DNA from: an uncultured Saprospiraceae bacterium
GTDB lineage: Bacteria; Bacteroidota; Bacteroidia; Chitinophagales; Saprospiraceae
Length of the DNA stretch: 64,000 nt
Direction of reading: 5' to 3'
NCBI GenBank assembly: GCA_938015805.1
Contig: CALLXF010000019.1
Span: 1-64,000 of the forward strand
Shown: positions 35,521-44,885 of the stretch, one piece after another
Numbering within the stretch: position 1 is the stretch's first letter
Layout of the letters: the number at the start of each line of letters is the position of its first letter
Notes under the pieces: model-generated
The model's input: the letters and a program-made list of their open reading frames with translations, nothing else
What the model was told of the DNA's origin: nothing
Database searches by the model: none
Translations under genes and position numbers: made by a program

Positions 35521-36891
35521 CTAATCCTTTTTATTTTTCTTATCCTCATCATCTTCTTTTAAACGTACCACATCACCTTCTTCTAGTTTTTTAGAAATTG
35601 CAGAATAAGGACCCGTTACGATTTCTTCCCCCTCATCTAGTCCGTTTGTTATGGAAATAAATTCGTCATCCTGTATACCAGTGACCACTTTTACTACTTT
35701 TACTGTATCTGCTGATTTTACAAAAACAACTTCTTCAAAATCATCTTTGCTAGAACTTGTCTCTGTATCCTCATCATCATTATCTACTTCTCTGGTGGTT
35801 ACTGCTTGTATCGGTATACTGAGCTGTCCTTCCATAGTATTAGTAAAAATATCTACAGATGCAGACATGCCAGGTCGGAACGGATACTTAGATCCTAAGG
35901 ATGCATAAGACTCCGAATCGATCCGTATTTTCACTATAAAATTAGTTACTTGATCCGTGTTAAGAGATACACCGCCTAGTGCGGATATATTAGAAGCGGA
36001 GTTTGCGATCTCCGTCACACTTCCCTCAAATGTAGTGCCTAGATAAGCATCCACTTCTATCTCCACTCTATCTCCTAAGTTTACTTTTAAAATATCGTTT
36101 TCGCTGACATCTACTTGTACTTCCATAGCACTTAGATTTGCGATACGCATCATCTCTGTACCTGCCATCTGTATTGTTCCTACGACTCGTTCTCCTTGTT
36201 CTACTGATAGGCTAGATACGATTCCATTTGCAGGAGCCTTAATAGTAGTCCGATTAAGACTGGTCCGTAATTGTTTAAGTACTGCCTCTGAGGATTTTAC
36301 GGCAAACATAGATCCTTCTTTAGATTTTTCTGCAGATTTTATCGAGGCATCGGACGCTCTAATATTGGCCTCGAGCCCTTTTAAATTAGATAAGCTTTGA
36401 TCAAATTCTACTTGAGAAATAACACCATCTGCTTTTAGCTGTACATTTCTGTTATGTATGGTTTTTGCATTTTCTAACTGGGCTAGTATTTGTTCTTTTT
36501 GGGCTTTACTACTTTGTATTTGTGCTTCGCTCATGGACATTTGAGACTTTGCACTATTAAGTCCGGCCTCACCTCTTTCCACTTCGGAGATATAAGTATC
36601 AGGATCTATCTTTGCAAGTATCTGACCCATGACGACACTGTCACCTTCTTCTACCATAAGTTTTACGATCTCTCCCGATACATCTGATGATATTTTTATC
36701 TCAGTTTCCGGAAAAACTTTACCACTTGCAGAGACTGTTTCTGCTATACTTCTTTTGGTAACTTTCTCGATAGTAACCTCTTCTCCTTTTGGTTTAGACT
36801 TAGCTTTGAAATAAACAGCTATCGATAAAATGATAATTAGTAATAGAGCTACCCAGATTATCCACGTTCGTTTTTTCTTCTTTTTAGTCAT
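35521..36891 (-). CDS. Efflux periplasmic adaptor, MacA/HlyD-like
   Basis: The 456-residue protein is anchored by one N-terminal helix (WIIWVALLLIIILSIAVYF) after a Lys-rich cytosolic start. The barrel-sandwich domain (SGEIVKLMVEEGDSVVMGQ) surrounds a long coiled-coil hairpin (about 105-205), followed by beta-barrel and C-terminal domains and an acidic/Lys tail (EDDEDKKNKKD). The anchor and hairpin fit MacA, which partners the MacB ABC transporter, rather than an RND lipoprotein adaptor. No permease gene is adjacent: upstream is the TolC-like gene (7-base gap), downstream a DUF2064 gene. Confidence 0.9.
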   Translation of the reverse strand: MTKKKKKRTWIIWVALLLIIILSIAVYFKAKSKPKGEEVTIEKVTKRSIAETVSASGKVFPETEIKISSDVSGEIVKLMVEEGDSVVMGQILAKIDPDTYISEVERGEAGLNSAKSQMSMSEAQIQSSKAQKEQILAQLENAKTIHNRNVQLKADGVISQVEFDQSLSNLKGLEANIRASDASIKSAEKSKEGSMFAVKSSEAVLKQLRTSLNRTTIKAPANGIVSSLSVEQGERVVGTIQMAGTEMMRIANLSAMEVQVDVSENDILKVNLGDRVEIEVDAYLGTTFEGSVTEIANSASNISALGGVSLNTDQVTNFIVKIRIDSESYASLGSKYPFRPGMSASVDIFTNTMEGQLSIPIQAVTTREVDNDDEDTETSSSKDDFEEVVFVKSADTVKVVKVVTGIQDDEFISITNGLDEGEEIVTGPYSAISKKLEEGDVVRLKEDDEDKKNKKD

Positions 36892-36898
36892 GTTTATT

Positions 36899-38347
36899 TT
36901 AGTTGAGTTTTAATGGATATCCCATGTAAAAATCGATCACTTTAGATTTAAAGATATAATCGTACTTGGCGATTACTAGATTTAATTGTGCAATGTCTAG
37001 TTGGTTTTTTGCATCTATGTAATCATATGTATTGATACCTCCTAAATCATATCTCCGCTTTGTATTGGCGAAAGCCGCAGTCTGAGCATCGTATGATTTC
37101 TGAGAAGCTTTTACTTGTAATTTTGCTGTTCTTGCGTCTACTAGAGCTTGCATCACCTGTAACTTAAGATTATCTTTTAATTGAGCATTTGCCAGTTCTG
37201 TGGTTTCGATATTGAGCCTTGCTCTTTCTACATTTGATCGGTTGATCATGTTATTATATATCGGGATATTTAGATTTACTCCGACTCCATAAGATAGATT
37301 ATCTTGGATTTGATTAAAATAAGATTGGTTTTTAAAGATCGGCACTTGTTGTTCAGAAGATAGTGTTACAGGATCTGTGCCTATAAGATTTACAATAGCA
37401 GGGTTCGATATAAAGACCTCTTGCTGTGCGAGCACTGTATTAAAACCGTCGATAAATACGCCTTTATTTGAATAGTTAGTTCCGATACTTGCTCCTGCAT
37501 TTAACGATGGTTTAAGAGCTGATTCTGCTATATCTACTCCCACTAAGGCCGATTCTAGATCTAACTCAGCAGCCTTAATACTTGGTTGTGTATTTAGAGC
37601 AGAGGTAAAAACTTCTTCCATTGTAAGTACATCGGGATCAGAGCGTAGCGGGATATCTCCATCTGGAATGATTACATCGATGTCTTTATTTATCCTTAAT
37701 AGTTGCTTTAAATTTAAGAGAGCAGTAGCTATAGAATTTTCCGCTGCTAAAATATTTTGTTCGTTTAAAGCGATCTGAGCTTCTATATTTAAGGCTTCAT
37801 TTTCTGGACGGGTTCCTGCTGTTATTAGTGTATTGAGTTGCTTGAGTTGTTCTTGGCTTAAAGCCAATTGATTATTTACAATTTTTAAATTCTCTTTTGC
37901 AAAAATAACATTGAGGTATGTATTAGCGACTAATAAAGCGATATCTCTTTCTGATTGTTCGATATCAAGGCTTGCTGATTGGTTATTAATTTTAGCTTGT
38001 TTAAGCGAATTTCTTAAACGTCTTCCATTGTATAACACCACTCCAGAATTCAAAGAAAAATTATTTGCATAAAAGGTCTCTGATACAAAATCGTTAGTAA
38101 CTGGATCGACAGATCTTCCGAGATTAAGATTCATAGATCCTCCTGCATTTACATTAGGGTATTTTGCGTGACGAGCCTGTTGCTCATCGATTTCCGTAAA
38201 TTTCTGTCCTATTTTAGCCTGAGCGATACTAATGTTATTACTTAGAGCATGATCTACACACTTTTCTAAGCTCCATGTCTCTTGAGCATGGGAGAAGGTT
38301 ATGGCGATGCATAAAAGACAAAATGATATTATAAGATTTTTAAACAT
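36899..38347 (-). CDS. TolC family outer-membrane channel protein
   Basis: The 482-residue protein has a signal peptide (ending SHAQ). The OEP repeat pattern is clear: WSLEKCVDHALSNNISIAQAK, NLGRSVDPVTNDFVSETF, and the second copy around PSIKAAELDLESALVGVDIAES and ARLNIETTELANAQLKDNLK. It would pair with the adaptor encoded 7 bases downstream. It is a distant paralogue of the 17199-18578 TolC protein. Confidence 0.92.
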   Translation of the reverse strand: MFKNLIISFCLLCIAITFSHAQETWSLEKCVDHALSNNISIAQAKIGQKFTEIDEQQARHAKYPNVNAGGSMNLNLGRSVDPVTNDFVSETFYANNFSLNSGVVLYNGRRLRNSLKQAKINNQSASLDIEQSERDIALLVANTYLNVIFAKENLKIVNNQLALSQEQLKQLNTLITAGTRPENEALNIEAQIALNEQNILAAENSIATALLNLKQLLRINKDIDVIIPDGDIPLRSDPDVLTMEEVFTSALNTQPSIKAAELDLESALVGVDIAESALKPSLNAGASIGTNYSNKGVFIDGFNTVLAQQEVFISNPAIVNLIGTDPVTLSSEQQVPIFKNQSYFNQIQDNLSYGVGVNLNIPIYNNMINRSNVERARLNIETTELANAQLKDNLKLQVMQALVDARTAKLQVKASQKSYDAQTAAFANTKRRYDLGGINTYDYIDAKNQLDIAQLNLVIAKYDYIFKSKVIDFYMGYPLKLN

Positions 38348-38365
38348 AGGTTTAGACTATAGTAT

Positions 38366-38373
38366 CAAAAATA
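38366..38373 (-). promoter_or_regulatory. Candidate -7 element for the tolC-adaptor operon
   Basis: On the minus strand TATTTTTG fits TAnnTTTG and ends 18 bases before the TolC start codon. No convincing -33 box is seen. Confidence 0.33.
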
Positions 38374-38503
38374 CCATCTTACAAGCGGGGGAGGAAATTA
38401 TTTATATAAAGGTTATCATGTAGTCGATAAACCACACCTATAAATGATTTTATCGCTGCTAATACATATGATTAGTAGGACTAATGTCGATAAACATGAC
38501 GAA

Positions 38504-39781
38504 TTATCTTCTGTTTTGTGAGAGATCGTTCTGAGTAATACCGATAAGCTGATCATAACCATCATAAAAATTGCTGTAGTAGACGAGAATAGTGTATTCG
38601 TTTTCTGTCTCATGCCACGATCCTTCAAAAAATGTCAAGTCTAGTTTATCTTCTTTTTTGACTGCAAAAAGATAATCGTAATACCCTTGTTTAAGCATTA
38701 CTTTTCCAAAGTAAGTTTTTCGTTCTAAATCATAAAAAAGCTGATGTTCCTCGGTAGGTAGATAATTATTAAATCCACCAACCACATAAACTGGTTCATC
38801 TATCCTCTCGGTTTCCAAGGCAAAAATAACATTGGTATATTCTGCGGAGAGATCTTGATCTGGTCGATCTTTAGTATACATTATAAAACCTCCATTAGCA
38901 TCATTACGCGTATGGAAGGCTCTCTCGCTTCTATTTTGTTGTAGATCTAGTAAGACATCTGTTGCACTGGGTTGGAAATCCACAGTATGTACATTTAGGC
39001 CGGGAGTGATAAGAGTTCTAGTATCAAAGTTTCTATATTCTTTAAGTCCCGGAAATACTACAGCATCACTATAATCAAAAACCAATTTGTCTTTATTTAT
39101 AAACTTAGGATGTAGATCATATACAGCGGATTCCCAGTTATTGTTTTGGAGAATTACAGCAGAAATAGTTCTAAGTGGATCTTCTAAGTTAAGCCTCTTT
39201 ACATCAGCCTCAAAATCAAATTCCTGATGCGTCTGATATTTTAGGGGATCGCTAGGGATTATGTTTTGGACCATGAGACTGATCTTACTATCTACGACCA
39301 TAAATCGTCTAGTTAGCACAGGGGTTTCTTTTGTATCATCCTCATAGATTACTAAAAGATAATTGCCAGAGTAATTCCATTTTATATCCTCATTGGGCAA
39401 AAATAATGTGTACTGGGTGTATTCTAAATAGGTGTTAAATGAGAATTCTAGTAGTTCGACTTCTTCTTCCGTAAAGCCATCTATATATTCTATATTATCG
39501 ATCAGTGATGGTTGCCAGTTGCGGTCACAGTGTATCAGATCGTAAATAAAAGCATTTCCTGTATTCTCTACATCATCAAATTTTAGGACTAGCTTAGTAT
39601 CCATAGATGCTCCTAGATTAATAACGGGGAAGGAGAGTGGGGCATCTTGTTTTTCTAGGGTTACACTTTTTATATAAGGTACATATTCCTTATTCTTAAA
39701 TACTAGATTTTCATATTGGGTAAAGACGGGGCTTACGCCAATGAGGATTAAAACAATGCTACTAATAATCTTAGAACTCAT
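38504..39781 (-). CDS. DUF5103 protein, T9SS plug protein
   Basis: The 425-residue protein has a signal peptide (ending GVSPVFTQ). It is rich in beta strands with conserved motifs I recall for DUF5103: YIKSVTLEKQDAPLSFPVI, FDDVENTGNAFIYDLIHCD and YSGNYLLVIYEDD. The first half resembles the N-terminal domain, and the later part (DVLLDLQQNRSERAFHTRN) a second beta domain. In Flavobacterium johnsoniae the family member 'Plug' seals the T9SS SprA translocon on the periplasmic side. It fits the many T9SS cargo genes here. It lies upstream of tolC with a 156-base gap. Confidence 0.88.
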   Translation of the reverse strand: MSSKIISSIVLILIGVSPVFTQYENLVFKNKEYVPYIKSVTLEKQDAPLSFPVINLGASMDTKLVLKFDDVENTGNAFIYDLIHCDRNWQPSLIDNIEYIDGFTEEEVELLEFSFNTYLEYTQYTLFLPNEDIKWNYSGNYLLVIYEDDTKETPVLTRRFMVVDSKISLMVQNIIPSDPLKYQTHQEFDFEADVKRLNLEDPLRTISAVILQNNNWESAVYDLHPKFINKDKLVFDYSDAVVFPGLKEYRNFDTRTLITPGLNVHTVDFQPSATDVLLDLQQNRSERAFHTRNDANGGFIMYTKDRPDQDLSAEYTNVIFALETERIDEPVYVVGGFNNYLPTEEHQLFYDLERKTYFGKVMLKQGYYDYLFAVKKEDKLDLTFFEGSWHETENEYTILVYYSNFYDGYDQLIGITQNDLSQNRR

Positions 39782-39940
39782 ATTGTAATAACGGAATATT
39801 TAAAATAAAGTAGTTAAGGAAAGGTAAAAAGATTAAACTATATGATCAGAAAATTGATGACTATCTATAAAGTATGCTAGGTATTTAGGTAACTGTGTTC
39901 CTATTTTATCAGTAAGGCTTTTTATTAAGGATGAATCTGA

Positions 39941-40597
39941 TCAAATACTTACGATTTCTCCATTATCTAGTAGCTTATACTTTTTGACTGTTTTTAGATT
40001 TTTGTGAGCAGTAGAATTTTCTGTCTGAATCACTGTAAAGATATAAGGGGACTCTATGGTCGACTGGATAGACTGATGAAAACCTTCTTTCCCAAATTCA
40101 GAAAATAGAATCAGTTGTTTTAGATTATTAGTTTTTTTGTTTAAGCTCCATAGAGAGATTTGGTCACTGTAATGACCACCTTCCGTACGTGTATAAAAAA
40201 TGCGACTTATGGCGTGGGTGCTATTATATATCTCATTAATACAAAAAGACTTGCCATCTTCTTTTTTTGTTTTCTCATAAGATCTAGGATAATTTTTTAG
40301 TAGAGAAGGTGATAATTCTTCGAGATATAGCTTTTCTTCGGAGACGCATTTTGCAAGCAAAAACTTTTCGAGATCAGCTTGATAGTTTCTGGCTGCTTTT
40401 GTTTCTCTAACTAATGCATCAGAAACTTTTAGCTTGACTTGAGGGACTGGTGGTGTATTGCTTTCTTGGGAGTTTCTAGTCTTGTTAGAGTCATCGGTTT
40501 TTTTTGAACGGTCTTTTTTAATTGTACCATCTGCTCCACATGATATAAGGATGGATAAACTGATAATTGTAAGAATCGCTCGACTTATAGTTTTCAT
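39941..40597 (-). CDS. Uncharacterised lipoprotein, paralogue of the next gene (copy 1)
   Basis: The 218-residue protein has a lipobox (LSILISCGAD, Cys20), a Lys/Asn-rich low-complexity linker (about 25-50) and a C-terminal domain of about 130 residues. That domain, with motifs KEDGKSFCINEIYNSTHAIS and ISLWSLNKKTNN, is clearly related to the same region of the adjacent copy. Both copies share conserved Cys residues. I do not recognise the family. An 80-base gap separates the copies, which are in the same direction. Confidence 0.7.
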   Translation of the reverse strand: MKTISRAILTIISLSILISCGADGTIKKDRSKKTDDSNKTRNSQESNTPPVPQVKLKVSDALVRETKAARNYQADLEKFLLAKCVSEEKLYLEELSPSLLKNYPRSYEKTKKEDGKSFCINEIYNSTHAISRIFYTRTEGGHYSDQISLWSLNKKTNNLKQLILFSEFGKEGFHQSIQSTIESPYIFTVIQTENSTAHKNLKTVKKYKLLDNGEIVSI

Positions 40598-40676
40598 CGT
40601 TATATTTTTAAAGACTAAAATAGGATTTTTTATAATTTATACATTCGGAGTAATACGTGTAGTACCTCTACTTTTA

Positions 40677-41288
40677 TTACAATCCTACATCTCCGTTTTC
40701 AAAAAGCTTAAATTTATTGACTGTTTTTTCATTGACTTTAGTTTTTGAATTTACTATTTCTGTAATCACTAATGTAAAAGGAGCTTCTATTTTAGTAGAT
40801 ACTTTTTGATGATATCCACCTTTATTAAATTCTGAAAATAAGTGATACTGCCATAGCTGCTTAGTGGTTTTATTTAAACTCCAGATGGAAATAATGTCAC
40901 CGTAAGGACCACCTTTTGTACGCTCATAAACTATACGACTCACTGCATTATTATTGTTATAAATCTCGTGGAGACAGAATGATTTACCATCTTTTTTATT
41001 TGTTCTAACAGAAGAGTATAAATAATCTTTGAGTAAAGAAAATTGTAGATCTTGAAGGTTTATAGCAGTGGATTCATCACACTTCTGATGGATATACTTA
41101 TTTAGATTTGATTTATTTATTTCCTCTTGTTCTTTAATTCTTTTTTCCGCTGCAGTTAATTTTTTTATTTTTTTTGTCTGAGGATTATGGGTGTCATTGG
41201 TTTCCAGATTTTCTTTTTTACTCGTACAAGATATCAACACTAATAAGGCTAAAAATAAATTGCGAATAAGAACTTGAGATGGTTTCAT
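40677..41288 (-). CDS. Uncharacterised lipoprotein, paralogue (copy 2)
   Basis: The 203-residue protein has a lipobox (LVLISCTSK) and a charged linker with a predicted short coiled coil (KKLTAAEKRIKEQEEIN), then the same C-terminal domain as copy 1 (KKDGKSFCLHEIYNNNNAVS, then ISIWSLNKTT). The N-terminal linkers are unrelated, so the two copies diverged mostly there. Its ATG overlaps the end of mpg by 4 bases, tying it to the guaB-mpg transcription unit. Function is unknown. Confidence 0.7.
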   Translation of the reverse strand: MKPSQVLIRNLFLALLVLISCTSKKENLETNDTHNPQTKKIKKLTAAEKRIKEQEEINKSNLNKYIHQKCDESTAINLQDLQFSLLKDYLYSSVRTNKKDGKSFCLHEIYNNNNAVSRIVYERTKGGPYGDIISIWSLNKTTKQLWQYHLFSEFNKGGYHQKVSTKIEAPFTLVITEIVNSKTKVNEKTVNKFKLFENGDVGL

Positions 41289-41911
41289 TTATGATAGTTT
41301 ACGACGTCTGGTTTACTAGTCCATTTATTGTTTTTTATTCTAAATCTCCAAGGCCAGTGAGAGCATTCCTCGGCGGTCGACATACCCACTCTCGGTCCAG
41401 AAATGATATTAGTTTTAGGAATTCTGAGACCTCTGTCTTCAATCCACAATGCTGATTTTTTTGAACTGAGGTCGATGCCATTTTGCTTTTTAGTAATGTC
41501 CATACATCTAGTAAATTTACCGGGGCCATTACAAGATTCCTTTTTGGTCATGGACATCATCCTTCTATCTTTCATAATATCTAATCCCTCAATGGGTTCT
41601 ATGGCTCTTACAAGTATGGCATGAGCCATACCTTCTGGGGCCGTTACTATATTAAAAAGATTATGGATGCCATAACAGATATATACATAACACGTTCCTC
41701 CGATTGCAAACATGGTTTCTGTTCGGGGAGTTCTCTTATTCGCGTAAGCGTGACATGCCTTATCATCTGGTGCTCTATAAGCCTCAGTCTCTACTATAAT
41801 TCCAGAAGTATAATTTCCATCAACATTAGAAATCAGATATTTCCCTAATAGATCTTTTGAAAGAGCCACTACATCTGTACTCTGATAGTAAGACTTAGGA
41901 ATTACGGACAT
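41285..41911 (-). CDS. 3-methyladenine DNA glycosylase (Mpg/AAG family)
   Basis: This base-excision repair enzyme removes alkylated purines and hypoxanthine from DNA. The 208-residue protein has the AAG signatures: STDVVALSKDLLGKYLI, IVETEAYRAPDDKACHAY with the catalytic Glu, YVYICYGIHNLFN with the intercalating Tyr, ILVRAIEPIEG and NGPGKFTRCMDIT. Length is normal for the bacterial family. Its ATG directly follows the guaB stop (TAA-ATG), so it is coupled to guanine nucleotide synthesis. Confidence 0.95.
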   Translation of the reverse strand: MSVIPKSYYQSTDVVALSKDLLGKYLISNVDGNYTSGIIVETEAYRAPDDKACHAYANKRTPRTETMFAIGGTCYVYICYGIHNLFNIVTAPEGMAHAILVRAIEPIEGLDIMKDRRMMSMTKKESCNGPGKFTRCMDITKKQNGIDLSSKKSALWIEDRGLRIPKTNIISGPRVGMSTAEECSHWPWRFRIKNNKWTSKPDVVNYHK

Positions 41912-43384
41912 TTATCTTCTAGAATAATTAGGAGCTTCTTTAGTAATCGAGATATTATGAGGATGACTTTCTGCGACACCTGCATTTGTAATTTTTACTA
42001 TTTCTTTTCCATGCATATGCGAGATGTCAGGAGCTCCTACGTATCCCATTCCTGCACGTAAACCTCCTAGATATTGCACCATTACTTCGCCTACAGATCC
42101 TTTAAAGGGCACACGTCCTTCTATTCCTTCTGGAACTAATTTTTTAATATCATCCTCAGCATCCTGGAAGTATCGATCTTTAGATCCGATCTGCATAGCT
42201 CCGAGCGAACCCATACCTCTATACACTTTAAATTTACGACCTTGGAAAATGACTGTTTCGCCAGGAGCTTCTTCTGTTCCTGCAAATAAAGAACCTGCCA
42301 TGATTGTATTGGCTCCGGCTACTAGAGCTTTTGCGATATCTCCGGTGTATCGTATCCCACCATCACCGATGATCGGAACACCTAGGTGTTTTACTTTTTC
42401 GTAAGCACTGCGTATAGCGTAAAACTGGGGAACACCCACACCGGCTACGATACGAGTGGTACAAATACTACCAGGTCCGACACCTACTTTTATCCCGTCA
42501 CATCCAGCCTCTGCAAGAGCGAGTGCTCCAGCTCCTGTCGCCACATTTCCACCGACTACCTGGAGGTCTTTAAATTTAGCTTTTACGCTTTTTATTGCAT
42601 CTATTACTCCTTTAGAATGACCATGAGCGGTGTCGAGGCATATCGCATCTACATCCACATTTACTAGAGCTTCTACTCTTTCTAACATATCATGAGTAAC
42701 TCCTACAGCTGCACCGACTACTAATCTACCTCTTGTATCTTTTGAGGAGTTAGGATAGTCTTCTACCTTCATAATATCCTTATAGGTAATGAGACCGATT
42801 AGTTTTTTATGATCGTCTACTACTGGTAATTTTTCTATTTTATATTTTTGTAAAATATCTTTGGCTTGATCTAATGTAGTTCCTTTAGGAGCGGTAATTA
42901 GATTGTCCTTAGTCATGATATCTTTTACCGGACGATTTACATTTACCTCAAAACGTAAATCTCGATTTGTTAGAATACCTATTAGTGTATTGTTATTATC
43001 CACTATAGGAATACCACCTATTTTGTGCTGTTTCATTAAATCTAAAGCATCAAAAATCATGGCATCGTCCTTAAGCGTGACTGGATCTATGATCATACCA
43101 CTCTCTGATCTTTTTACTGCTCTTACCTGAGCTGCCTGATCTGCGATATTCATGTTTTTATGGATAATTCCGATACCTCCCTGACGTGCAAGAGCAATAG
43201 CCAGTTTAGATTCCGTTACGGTATCCATAGCTGCCGATACGATCGGAGCGTTAATTCTTATATCTCTAGTAAACTGTGTAGAAATATCTACGTCACGAGG
43301 AAGTACTTCTGAATATCCTGGCACTAGCAGAATATCATCAAAAGTATATGCATCAGATTGCTGGTTTAAATTACTTTTATCCAT
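41912..43384 (-). CDS. guaB: IMP dehydrogenase
   Basis: GuaB oxidises IMP to XMP with NAD+, the committing step of GMP synthesis. The 490-residue protein has the TIM barrel split by a CBS pair (about 95-215). The conserved motifs are present: [43 protein letters not shown], the active-site loop [20 protein letters not shown] with the catalytic Cys, [15 protein letters not shown] and the flap [10 protein letters not shown]. It is full length. It is divergent from tadA with only 55 bases between. Confidence 0.98.
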   Translation of the reverse strand: MDKSNLNQQSDAYTFDDILLVPGYSEVLPRDVDISTQFTRDIRINAPIVSAAMDTVTESKLAIALARQGGIGIIHKNMNIADQAAQVRAVKRSESGMIIDPVTLKDDAMIFDALDLMKQHKIGGIPIVDNNNTLIGILTNRDLRFEVNVNRPVKDIMTKDNLITAPKGTTLDQAKDILQKYKIEKLPVVDDHKKLIGLITYKDIMKVEDYPNSSKDTRGRLVVGAAVGVTHDMLERVEALVNVDVDAICLDTAHGHSKGVIDAIKSVKAKFKDLQVVGGNVATGAGALALAEAGCDGIKVGVGPGSICTTRIVAGVGVPQFYAIRSAYEKVKHLGVPIIGDGGIRYTGDIAKALVAGANTIMAGSLFAGTEEAPGETVIFQGRKFKVYRGMGSLGAMQIGSKDRYFQDAEDDIKKLVPEGIEGRVPFKGSVGEVMVQYLGGLRAGMGYVGAPDISHMHGKEIVKITNAGVAESHPHNISITKEAPNYSRR

Positions 43385-43403
43385 CCGTAAAGATATTTAA
43401 AAT

Positions 43404-43421
43404 TATTTTTGATCAAAGTTA
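43404..43421. promoter_or_regulatory. Overlapping divergent promoters of tadA and guaB around a palindrome
   Basis: TATTTTTG (43404-43411, + strand) and TAACTTTG (43414-43421 read on the minus strand) both fit TAnnTTTG and are 2 bases apart. The centre is a perfect 10-bp palindrome, tttgatcaaa (43408-43417). The implied leaders are about 20-25 bases to each start codon. The assignment is by motif only. Confidence 0.4.
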
Positions 43422-43439
43422 TTCGTAAAACAATCGTTT

Positions 43440-43898
43440 ATGTTATCAGTTCAAGGAGATGCTTTTTTTATGAAAGAGGCAATAAAAGAGGCTAAAAAAG
43501 CGAAAGCTGCTGGAGAAGTACCTGTCGGAGCTATCGTTGTAGCAAATGGTCAGATTATTGCCAAAGCTCATAACCAAACCCAGTTACTGAATGATGTAAC
43601 TGCTCATGCAGAGATCATGGCGATTACGTCAGCTAGTTCTTATCTCGGAAGCAAATATTTAAACCAGTGTGCTATTTTTATTACGTTAGAACCATGTGTG
43701 ATGTGTGCGGGTGCTCTAGCATGGTCGCAAATAGGAAGAGTAGTTTACGGAGCTAGTGATGATAACAGAGGGTTTATGAGATATGGAAAAGAATTACTAC
43801 ATCCAGCTACGAAATTGGAATATGGTATACAAAATGCGGAGTGTTCTCAGTTATTATTGCAATTTTTTGAAGAGAAAAGGAGACTTAAAAAGAAGTAA
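43440..43898 (+). CDS. tadA: tRNA-specific adenosine deaminase
   Basis: TadA converts wobble adenosine 34 of certain tRNAs to inosine. The 152-residue protein has the zinc deaminase motif HAEIMAI with the catalytic Glu, and PCVMCAGA with the two Cys ligands. MKEAIKEAKKAKAAGEVPVGAIVV at the start and SQIGRVVYGASD are typical of the family. A shorter start at the second Met (MKEAIKEA, 43470) is also possible. It is divergent from guaB. Confidence 0.95.
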   Translation: MLSVQGDAFFMKEAIKEAKKAKAAGEVPVGAIVVANGQIIAKAHNQTQLLNDVTAHAEIMAITSASSYLGSKYLNQCAIFITLEPCVMCAGALAWSQIGRVVYGASDDNRGFMRYGKELLHPATKLEYGIQNAECSQLLLQFFEEKRRLKKK

Positions 43899-44063
43899 AG
43901 GCTATCGGAGCTTATAGTGAATAAAGAGATAAATAATGTTAAGTTTTTTAAGCTTTACGCCAATATTTCGACAATCTATTTAAACATTCGTTAAGCATCG
44001 AAGTCTAATTTGATAATTAGAATGATCTACACTAATTTCATTTATAGAACAAATTTTAAAACC

Positions 44064-44636
44064 ATGAGTAGTGTAAAAAAAGTATCTATAGGATTAAGTA
44101 GCGTAAAGTACTTGCTAGTAGGATTTATTGGGTTAATGTTATTCAGTTCGTGTAGTCCGAGACTGACACCATTTACACAACGTTTGTATGACGAATACTC
44201 ATGGTCCGATTCCGAACTCAAAAGAATACAGTTTTACTTATCGGATGATATCCGACTCACCCGTGATGTAGGCTCTGAGGATTCTAAAATTAAAGGAGGT
44301 AAAATCCGTATCAAAGATGGAAGAAAGGTAGAAGAGATTGTTTTTAAAGAAGGAACACCTGGGGTCTTAATTTACTTGCCTAAAGAAAATCGTTTTGCAG
44401 TTTCTTTTGATGACGATGATCGTTATTTGGTTTTTGGGCCGAGTAAACAGTATGGCGGAAAATATACTTTACGTGCCAAAGACTGGAAAAAGCAATATGG
44501 AAAAATAACCTACGGCGATAAAGTATATTTCACTGATAACGAAAGTGCTTTTACAACTCTCATGGTGGATATAAAAAAGGCTAATAAAGTAAATGTCAAT
44601 CGTGAGAAAGTGGGCGGAAGAAGAGTAGGGCGATAA
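44064..44636 (+). CDS. Uncharacterised lipoprotein
   Basis: I choose the start at 44064 (MSSVKKVSIGLSS); the longer frame from 44010 would place a charged stretch before the signal sequence. The lipobox is LMLFSSCSPR. The mature ~160-residue domain is beta-rich (QFYLSDDIRLTRDV, EEIVFKEGTPGVLIYLPKENRFAVSFDDD) and ends in a basic tail. It resembles domains I have seen in Bacteroidota lipoproteins, but I cannot name the family. It appears monocistronic. Confidence 0.7.
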   Translation: MSSVKKVSIGLSSVKYLLVGFIGLMLFSSCSPRLTPFTQRLYDEYSWSDSELKRIQFYLSDDIRLTRDVGSEDSKIKGGKIRIKDGRKVEEIVFKEGTPGVLIYLPKENRFAVSFDDDDRYLVFGPSKQYGGKYTLRAKDWKKQYGKITYGDKVYFTDNESAFTTLMVDIKKANKVNVNREKVGGRRVGR

Positions 44637-44885
44637 GATACGTAGCTACAATTTTTCGTAGTCCGCAGATGAAAGGTTTAATAAGTTACTATAGATCAAA
44701 TATTTAGAGGATCAACGATCTAGATACAGTGGCTACCACTTATAGGTTTTGATGATTTAAAGGAATTTTATATCAGCTTTTAAGGCAATGTTTGATTACA
44801 ACAATAGCCCGTAAAATTCGTAAAAGAATAGAAAAGCGTTTATAAGATGTATTTTCTAAATATCTAATACCTTTAAATCAAACTT

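Noticed and set aside
42024-42404. 126-aa + strand ORF opposite guaB
   Set aside because: Shadow of the IMP dehydrogenase gene; proline-rich nonsense composition.
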